Source: DAOUKH01 sp964291475
GTDB lineage: Bacteria; Chloroflexota; Dehalococcoidia; SHYB01
Direction: 5' to 3'
DNA length: 64,000 nucleotides
NCBI GenBank assembly: GCA_964291475.2
Contig: OZ220083.1
Span: 434,001-498,000 of the forward strand
Shown here: piece by piece, positions 60,022-64,000 of the stretch
Layout of the letters: the number at the start of each line of letters is the position of its first letter
How positions within the stretch are numbered: position 1 is the stretch's first letter
Notes under the pieces: generated by a model
Told to the model about the DNA's origin: nothing
The model's database searches: none
What the model saw: only the letters and a program-made list of their open reading frames with translations
Program-made: the position numbers and the translations under genes

Positions 60022-60741
60022 ATGTGCGGCCGCTTCACCCTCACCGCCGACCTCGACGAGGTGCAGCGCCGCTTCGACTTCCCCGAGCAGGACCTCGCCG
60101 TCTCGCGGCGGTACAACATCGCCCCCACCGATGCCGTCGTCGCCGTCCGCCGCCGCACCTCCGACGCCGGCGCGCGCAACCACGGAGAAGCCATGCGCTG
60201 GGGGCTTGTGCCCTTCTGGTCCAAGACCGGGCCGAAGGGCCCGCCCATGATCAATGCCCGCGACGACAAGATCGAGACGTCGCGGATGTTCTCCGCCGCC
60301 TTCGAGCGCCGCCGCTGCCTGATTCCCGCCGACGGCTTCTACGAGTGGCGCAAGACGGGCGAGGGCCGCGGCGCGGTCAAGGTCCCGCTGCGCTTCACCC
60401 TGAAGGGCGGCGGCCTCTTCGCCTTCGCCGGCGTCTGGGAGTCATGGCGCGGCCCGGACGGCGAGCGCGTCCGCTCCTGCGCCATCATCACTACCGAGCC
60501 GAATGAGCTCATGGCCCCGGTGCACGACCGGATGCCGGTCATCCTTCCCGAAGAGGCTGAGGACGCCTGGCTCGACCCCGCCACCCGCGACTTCGCCGCC
60601 CTGCGCGCCTTCCTGAAGCCGCTCCCCGGCAACTCCATGGAGTGCTACACCGTCTCCACCGCGGTCAACTCGGTGAAGAACGACGACCCGTCCTGCATCG
60701 CCCCCGGCGAGCCGCCTCCCCGGCAGTCGGCGCTCCTGTAG
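60022..60741 (+). CDS. yedK: SOS-response-associated peptidase (YedK/HMCES)
   Basis: 239 residues from ATG 60022. The invariant MCGRF start (Cys2 crosslinks to abasic sites in single-stranded DNA), INARDDKIETSRMF (Asn), GFYEWRKTG (Glu) and VHDRMPVIL (His) are all present. It protects abasic sites during replication. It lies near uvrC, another DNA-damage gene. Confidence 0.94.
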   Translation: MCGRFTLTADLDEVQRRFDFPEQDLAVSRRYNIAPTDAVVAVRRRTSDAGARNHGEAMRWGLVPFWSKTGPKGPPMINARDDKIETSRMFSAAFERRRCLIPADGFYEWRKTGEGRGAVKVPLRFTLKGGGLFAFAGVWESWRGPDGERVRSCAIITTEPNELMAPVHDRMPVILPEEAEDAWLDPATRDFAALRAFLKPLPGNSMECYTVSTAVNSVKNDDPSCIAPGEPPPRQSALL

Positions 60742-60880
60742 GGGAGAAGAGCAGCGCCCTGCGGGCGCTCGCGCGTCTGACGGCGCGGGCCCTCTCTCAA
60801 ATCTCCCCCAGAGGGGAGAGGTTTGGGGCGCCCTCTCCAACCGGTGGTGGACTTCGACGACCCGCGGTGGTTGGTGCGGG

Positions 60881-60916
60881 GCCCCTCATCTCAATCTTCT
60901 CCCGAGGGAGAAGAGG
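60881..60916 (+). repeat. 36-nt intergenic palindromic repeat, copy A
   Basis: Begins GCCCCTCATCTCAATCTTCT and ends with a CCC-GAGGGAGAAGAGG half, so TCTTCTCCC pairs with GGGAGAAGA. A second copy at 63470-63505 differs at one position of 36. A related hairpin (CTCCCCCAGAGGGGAG-type) lies at about 60803-60820. REP-like. Confidence 0.75.
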
Positions 60917-60934
60917 CAAGACCTCCCGCCCTCG

Positions 60935-61120
60935 TCAGAGCTCGGAGGCGAGCTTGCCGCCTTCGGCCCAGTTGTCTTTGTCGATGTCCTCGAAGATGAC
61001 GATGGTGTGGTCGGCGGAGGTCTTGCCGATGCGGACGATGGCGTCGGTCAGGGCTTCGGCGAGGTCGGCCTTCTGTTCCTTGGTGCGTCCGCTCCACAAT
61101 TCGACGCGGATGATTGGCAT
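60935..61120 (-). CDS. 4-oxalocrotonate tautomerase family protein
   Basis: 61 residues. MPIIRVELWSGRTKEQKADL gives Pro1 after Met removal, the catalytic base of the family, and Arg residues that may hold a carboxylate. DHTIVIFEDIDKDNWAEGG is the second half. Members form hexamers that tautomerise 2-hydroxymuconate-type acids. Isolated in front of the prophage. Confidence 0.85.
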   Translation of the reverse strand: MPIIRVELWSGRTKEQKADLAEALTDAIVRIGKTSADHTIVIFEDIDKDNWAEGGKLASEL

Positions 61121-61221
61121 TAGGAGTCTCCTTGGGAGGCCGCTCCGGGCGCGGCGGATCTACCCCTCAATAATACTCGACGGATTTCGCGAAAAGATGG
61201 ATTTCGGGGCGAAATGCGCTA

Positions 61222-61250
61222 TTGACAGCCTTGTCAAGGGGGTTTATCGT
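61222..61250 (+). promoter_or_regulatory. Sigma70-type promoter before the phage packaging genes
   Basis: Perfect TTGACA (61222-61227), 17-nt spacer, TATCGT (61245-61250, 4/6). The SOS-type box begins 8 nt after the -10, over the predicted transcription start. Confidence 0.6.
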
Positions 61251-61258
61251 TAGGGTAG

Positions 61259-61272
61259 CGAACGTACGTTCT
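61259..61272 (+). promoter_or_regulatory. LexA (Gram-positive-type SOS) box
   Basis: CGAACGTACGTTCT matches the LexA/DinR consensus CGAACRNRYGTTYC at all but the last position and holds the perfect 12-bp palindrome GAACGTACGTTC. This box type is the one known from Dehalococcoides. Its place over the start site would let LexA block transcription until DNA damage. Confidence 0.65.
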
Positions 61273-61310
61273 TCGCCAAGCGGCCCCCAAAAGCCGCGCC
61301 GCTACTCTGT

Positions 61311-61333
61311 AGACCCGCTCCACGAGCGGGTCT
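61311..61333 (+). terminator. Terminator between the SOS promoter and the small terminase
   Basis: A perfect 10-bp stem AGACCCGCTC (61311-61320) with its complement at 61324-61333 and CAC loop, followed by TTCGCTTT. It would end a transcript of about 80 nt from the promoter above, or attenuate the packaging genes. Confidence 0.65.
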
Positions 61334-61396
61334 TTCGCTTTAAGCGACCGGCGGACTCGTCGGCGCACCCCTGGAGAACGGAGGAACCGAGAATCC

Positions 61397-62023
61397 ATGA
61401 CAAGCAAGCATCAACCGGAGCATAAGCCCAGCCCCATGCCCACCGTCGCCGAGCGCAAGCGTATCTTCCTCGAAGAGTTCGATCGCACCGGCCTCACCAA
61501 GCTCGCTCAACGCGAAGCCAACGCCTCCTCAGGGTTGTTTCACGAGTGGCTCCGTGAAGACCCTGGCTTCCGCAAAGCCTTCAAGGATGCCGTGCGTCGC
61601 GCCCGTCACCTCGTCGCCGAAGAAATCAAGGCCCGCATCGCTGCGGGTGAGCCGGCGTCCATCAAGGATCGGCGGCGGGTCTTCCTTACGGAACTCGCCG
61701 CCGTCGGCGTCATGACCGCCGCCGCTGACGCCGCCGGGCTCTCGCTGCGGACCATCGCCCAATGGGTCAAGGAGGAGCGCGGCTTCCGTGAAGACCTCCA
61801 CGAGGCCAAGCTCCGCTTCCACGACCGCCTCGAAATGCAAGCCGTCGAACACATCTTCGAAAAGAAAGACCGAGCGCTGCTCCGCTACAAACTCCAGGCC
61901 GAGCTCGCCGAGAAGTACGGGCGCGCCGGGTCCGCCAAGGCTCGCCAAGGCTTGACCATGGACGACCTCGAACGCATGGCCAAAAAGGCCCAGGAGTCGA
62001 ATGACCCACCCGTCACATCCTGA
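61397..62023 (+). CDS. Small terminase subunit-like phage protein
   Basis: 208 residues. Two helix-turn-helix-like repeats: TGLTKLAQREANASSGLFHE (about 32-51) and GVMTAAADAAGLSLRTIAQW (about 103-122), each followed by a helical stretch ending in FRKAF or FREDL, as if duplicated. The C-terminal part (EMQAVEHIFEKKDRALLRYK) is helical and would oligomerise. It recognises phage DNA ends and hands them to the large terminase, whose start it overlaps by 23 nt. Assignment rests on HTH content and position. Confidence 0.7.
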   Translation: MTSKHQPEHKPSPMPTVAERKRIFLEEFDRTGLTKLAQREANASSGLFHEWLREDPGFRKAFKDAVRRARHLVAEEIKARIAAGEPASIKDRRRVFLTELAAVGVMTAAADAAGLSLRTIAQWVKEERGFREDLHEAKLRFHDRLEMQAVEHIFEKKDRALLRYKLQAELAEKYGRAGSAKARQGLTMDDLERMAKKAQESNDPPVTS

Positions 62024-63461
62024 AACTCCCGCCGAGTTCCTCAGCCGGCCGTGGGACGACCTCGACGGCGATCCCGTCGCTGCCGGCGACGTGTTCGACC
62101 GATACCGCCACGACCCCGAGGTCTTCTTCCACGAAGTGCTCGGGTGGAGGCCGTGGGCGAAGCAGGTGAAGATCGCGCGGGCGGTGGCGGAGGCAGTGCG
62201 GGGCGCGGGGCCGCGGCGAGTGGCGGTGCGGAGCGGCAACGGCGTGGGCAAGACGGCGCTGGCGGCGCGGCTGATGCTGTGGGCGCTGTGCTGCTATGAG
62301 TCGAGCGTGGTGGTGACGACGGCGCCGACGCAGCGCCAGGTGACGGAGCTGCTGTGGCGGGAGGCGCGGGCGGCGTACTACGGGGCGCGGGCACGGGCGC
62401 CGCTCGGGGGCGTCTTCTACCGGGGGCAGCCGCGGTGGGACCTGGGGCCGCGCCGGTACGCCATCGGGGTGAGCCCGGAGCACACCCGGCCGGAGGCGTT
62501 CCAGGGCTTCCACGCCGACCTGATCTTGTTCCTGGTGGACGAGGCGAGCGGCATACCGCCGGCACACTGGGAGGCGATCAAGGGGTCGCTGCTGGCGGGG
62601 AACGCGGCGGTGCTGGCCATCGGCAATCCGACACGGCTGGAGGGGGAGTTCTACGACGCTTTCCACGGTCAGGCTGCGCTGTGGCGCTGCCTCCACATCT
62701 CGGCGTTCGAGACGCCGAACCTGACGGGCGGCGACGTGCCCGGTCTGGTGACGCCGGCGGCGGTGGCGGAGGCGGCGCGGGACTGGGGCGAGGAGAGCCC
62801 GCTCTATCAGATCCGGGTGCTGGGGGAGTTCCCCTCGGCGGCGAGCCATCAACTCATTCGCTTCGACTGGATCGAGCAGGCGGCGGAGGCCCCGGCGGCG
62901 GGCGGCGGCTTCGCGCTGGGCGTCGACGTGGCGCGGAGCGGCGAGGACGAGACGGCGGCGGTCTTGCTCGAAGGCAACCGTCTGGCGCGGCTGCAGCGCT
63001 GGCTGGGCCAGAACACGATGCGGACGGTCGCCGAGATCAAGGGCATGGTGGACGAGCTCGGCGACGTGGCCGTCGCGGTCGACGACGGCGGAGTCGGCGG
63101 CGGCGTGGTGGACCGGCTGCGCGAGCTCGACGTGCGGGTCTACGCGGTGAAGTTCGGTGCGGCGGCGGACGGGCGGTCGTCGGTGCACTTCAAGAACAAG
63201 CTGGCGGAGATGTACTGGCGGCTGCGGGAGCGCCTGGAGGCGGGGACGCTGCGGCTGCCCCGTGAGGCGCCGCTGACGGGGGACGGCAAGCTCGCGGCGC
63301 AACTGGCGCGGGTCGAGTGGGAGGTCGAGAGCGACCGGGTGATCCGGGTCCACAAGCGGGGTCTGGCGGGCCATGCGCCGAGCCCGGACATCGCGGACGC
63401 GCTGGCCCTGGCGCTGGAGGCGCGGGCACGGTCGGAGCGCGGCGCGGGGGCGTGGTTTTAA
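62001..63461 (+). CDS. Phage terminase large subunit
   Basis: 486 residues. ATPase domain: VRSGNGVGKTALAARLMLW (Walker A) and LILFLVDEASGIPP (Walker B), with VVVTTAPTQRQV between. Nuclease domain of RNase H fold: LGVDVARSGEDETAAV (first Asp), VAVDDGGVGGGVVDRL (second Asp), and ADALALALEA near the end (last Asp). It packages DNA into the procapsid and cuts it. The codon use changes at about 62150 toward very GC-rich codons compared with the small terminase. Confidence 0.9.
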   Translation: MTHPSHPETPAEFLSRPWDDLDGDPVAAGDVFDRYRHDPEVFFHEVLGWRPWAKQVKIARAVAEAVRGAGPRRVAVRSGNGVGKTALAARLMLWALCCYESSVVVTTAPTQRQVTELLWREARAAYYGARARAPLGGVFYRGQPRWDLGPRRYAIGVSPEHTRPEAFQGFHADLILFLVDEASGIPPAHWEAIKGSLLAGNAAVLAIGNPTRLEGEFYDAFHGQAALWRCLHISAFETPNLTGGDVPGLVTPAAVAEAARDWGEESPLYQIRVLGEFPSAASHQLIRFDWIEQAAEAPAAGGGFALGVDVARSGEDETAAVLLEGNRLARLQRWLGQNTMRTVAEIKGMVDELGDVAVAVDDGGVGGGVVDRLRELDVRVYAVKFGAAADGRSSVHFKNKLAEMYWRLRERLEAGTLRLPREAPLTGDGKLAAQLARVEWEVESDRVIRVHKRGLAGHAPSPDIADALALALEARARSERGAGAWF

Positions 63462-63469
63462 TCGCGGCG

Positions 63470-63505
63470 GCCCCTCATCTCAATCTTCTCCCCAGGGAGA
63501 AGAGG
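63470..63505 (+). repeat. 36-nt palindromic repeat, copy B
   Basis: 35 of 36 positions match copy A at 60881-60916. It lies between the large terminase and portal genes. A second, GC-rich hairpin (CCCTCCC / GGGAGGG type) follows at about 63527-63549. Confidence 0.75.
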
Positions 63506-63595
63506 CCCGGAGGGGACCGCCTTCAGTCCCTCCCAGGGGGAGGGAGGTTTTAAGGGGCGCTCCATCGAGGGCGCCGTTCGTTATAAGGAGCAGCG

Positions 63596-64000
63596 ATGAG
63601 TTTGATCGATGCGATTTGGTCGGGAGCGGGACGGCTGGCGGGTCGCGGGTCGCGGGCGCATCCCGTGGCGGGGCGTTGAGCGACGCATTTCAGCGGCGGG
63701 CCGGCGTGGGGGACGATTGGGCGCCGGGGGCGTATGCCGACTACTTGGCGGTCGCCCCGGCGGTCTACGCCTGCGTGAACCTGCGGGCGCGGAACCTCGC
63801 CCGGATCCCGCTGCGGGTGCACCGGGTGGGCGCAGGCGGCGAGACCGGGGCGCCGGTGGGGGCGTCGCATCCGGCGCAGCGGCTCTTCGACGGGCCGAAC
63901 CCGTTCTGGTCGCGCCAACGGTTCTGGTACGTCATCGAGGCGAGCCTGTGCCTGTGGGGCTCCGCGCCGGCGGCCGTCTTCCGCGACGGGCGGGGCGGCG
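63596..64000 (+). CDS. Phage portal protein, N-terminal part, with a frameshift
   Basis: ATG 63596 has AAGGAG 5 nt upstream and reads MSLIDAIWSGAGRLAGRGSR before a stop at 63677. The coding pattern continues in a second frame with SDAFQRRAGVGDDW, then YLAVAPAVYACVNLRARNLA and PLRVHR, the N-terminal signature of HK97-type portal proteins, and runs off the window. One added C in the CCC run at 63662-63664 joins the two. The portal forms the dodecameric DNA gate of the capsid. Confidence 0.75.

Larger units (their letters stand above)
61222..64000 (+). mobile_element. Prophage (left part): promoter, small terminase, large terminase, portal
   Basis: A tailed-phage DNA-packaging module begins here and runs past the edge. 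The order small terminase, large terminase, portal is that of HK97-type phages and gene transfer agents. Integrase and attachment sites are not seen, so the element could also be a GTA-like remnant. The true left boundary is not defined; 61222 is the promoter. Confidence 0.75.

Noticed and set aside
60742..60934. A gene in the gap before the tautomerase
   Set aside because: Only palindromic repeats and shadow frames; no start with a ribosome binding site or balanced composition.
61290..61340. tRNA or attachment site at the prophage border
   Set aside because: The hairpin has one stem-loop only, without tRNA arms, and no matching att repeat is visible in the window.

Overview
The window is high-GC, gene-dense bacterial DNA with very short intergenic gaps, many 4-nt ATGA overlaps and several tail-to-tail stop overlaps. 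The contents fit a Chloroflexota genome, probably of the SAR202/Dehalococcoidia type. Supporting signs are peptide-type ABC binding lipoproteins with degenerate VEVVVTATP repeats, many family III (CaiB/BaiF) CoA-transferases, enoyl-CoA hydratase paralogues and SDS-H/EPP-type amidohydrolases, and a Gram-positive-style LexA box (known for Dehalococcoides). The taxonomic call is inference; no rRNA or tRNA gene is present to test it.

Region 1 (1-12.3 kb): a truncated acetyl-xylan-esterase-like hydrolase, an isocitrate-lyase/PEP-mutase superfamily enzyme and a class III aminotransferase lie on the minus strand. Divergent from them is a complete Opp/Dpp-type ABC importer (two ATPases, a lipoprotein with a collagen-like linker, a strong terminator, two permeases), followed by a two-domain alpha/beta-barrel protein and two tandem amidohydrolases.

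Region 2 (12.3-33.8 kb): catabolic accessory DNA. A minus-strand series from 22.9 to 12.3 kb encodes a second ABC binding protein, a coupled pair of CoA-transferases, a degenerate enoyl-CoA hydratase, two permeases without ATPases, a canonical hydratase, an esterase, an SDR dehydrogenase and an alpha/beta hydrolase. Two tandem isochorismatase-type hydrolases run the other way. A second minus-strand operon (30.0 to 24.6 kb) holds three CoA-transferases and two hydratases. Divergent from it are an amidase with its small AtzG/GatC-like partner, a triple RidA fusion and another hydratase. In both coupled CoA-transferase pairs only one member keeps the catalytic Asp, which suggests heterodimers.

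Region 3 (33.8-41.6 kb): a toxin-first RelE/Phd-type toxin-antitoxin pair with a palindromic operator, a four-subunit 2-oxoacid:ferredoxin oxidoreductase operon (gamma-delta-alpha-beta), a frameshifted CoA-transferase, an unusual phosphoribosyltransferase-GTP cyclohydrolase I fusion lacking two catalytic histidines, one more CoA-transferase and a small lipoprotein.

Region 4 (41.6-60.7 kb): housekeeping DNA. It contains rpsP-khpA-rimM, yebC-ruvC-ruvA, rpoD, dnaG, dgt, mrp with a MIP18-family partner, nadE, mug, thpR, a Xer recombinase, rpiB, a cytidylate-kinase-like protein, uvrC, a cupin and yedK.

Region 5 (60.7-64 kb): the start of a prophage. A sigma70-type promoter overlaps a near-consensus SOS box and is followed by a small terminated leader, then small terminase, large terminase and portal protein, which runs off the window.

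Four genes (CoA-transferase at 37.5 kb, ruvA, the 45.0-kb gene, portal) are each broken by one base in a C or G run. This pattern points to homopolymer errors in the assembly rather than to gene decay.
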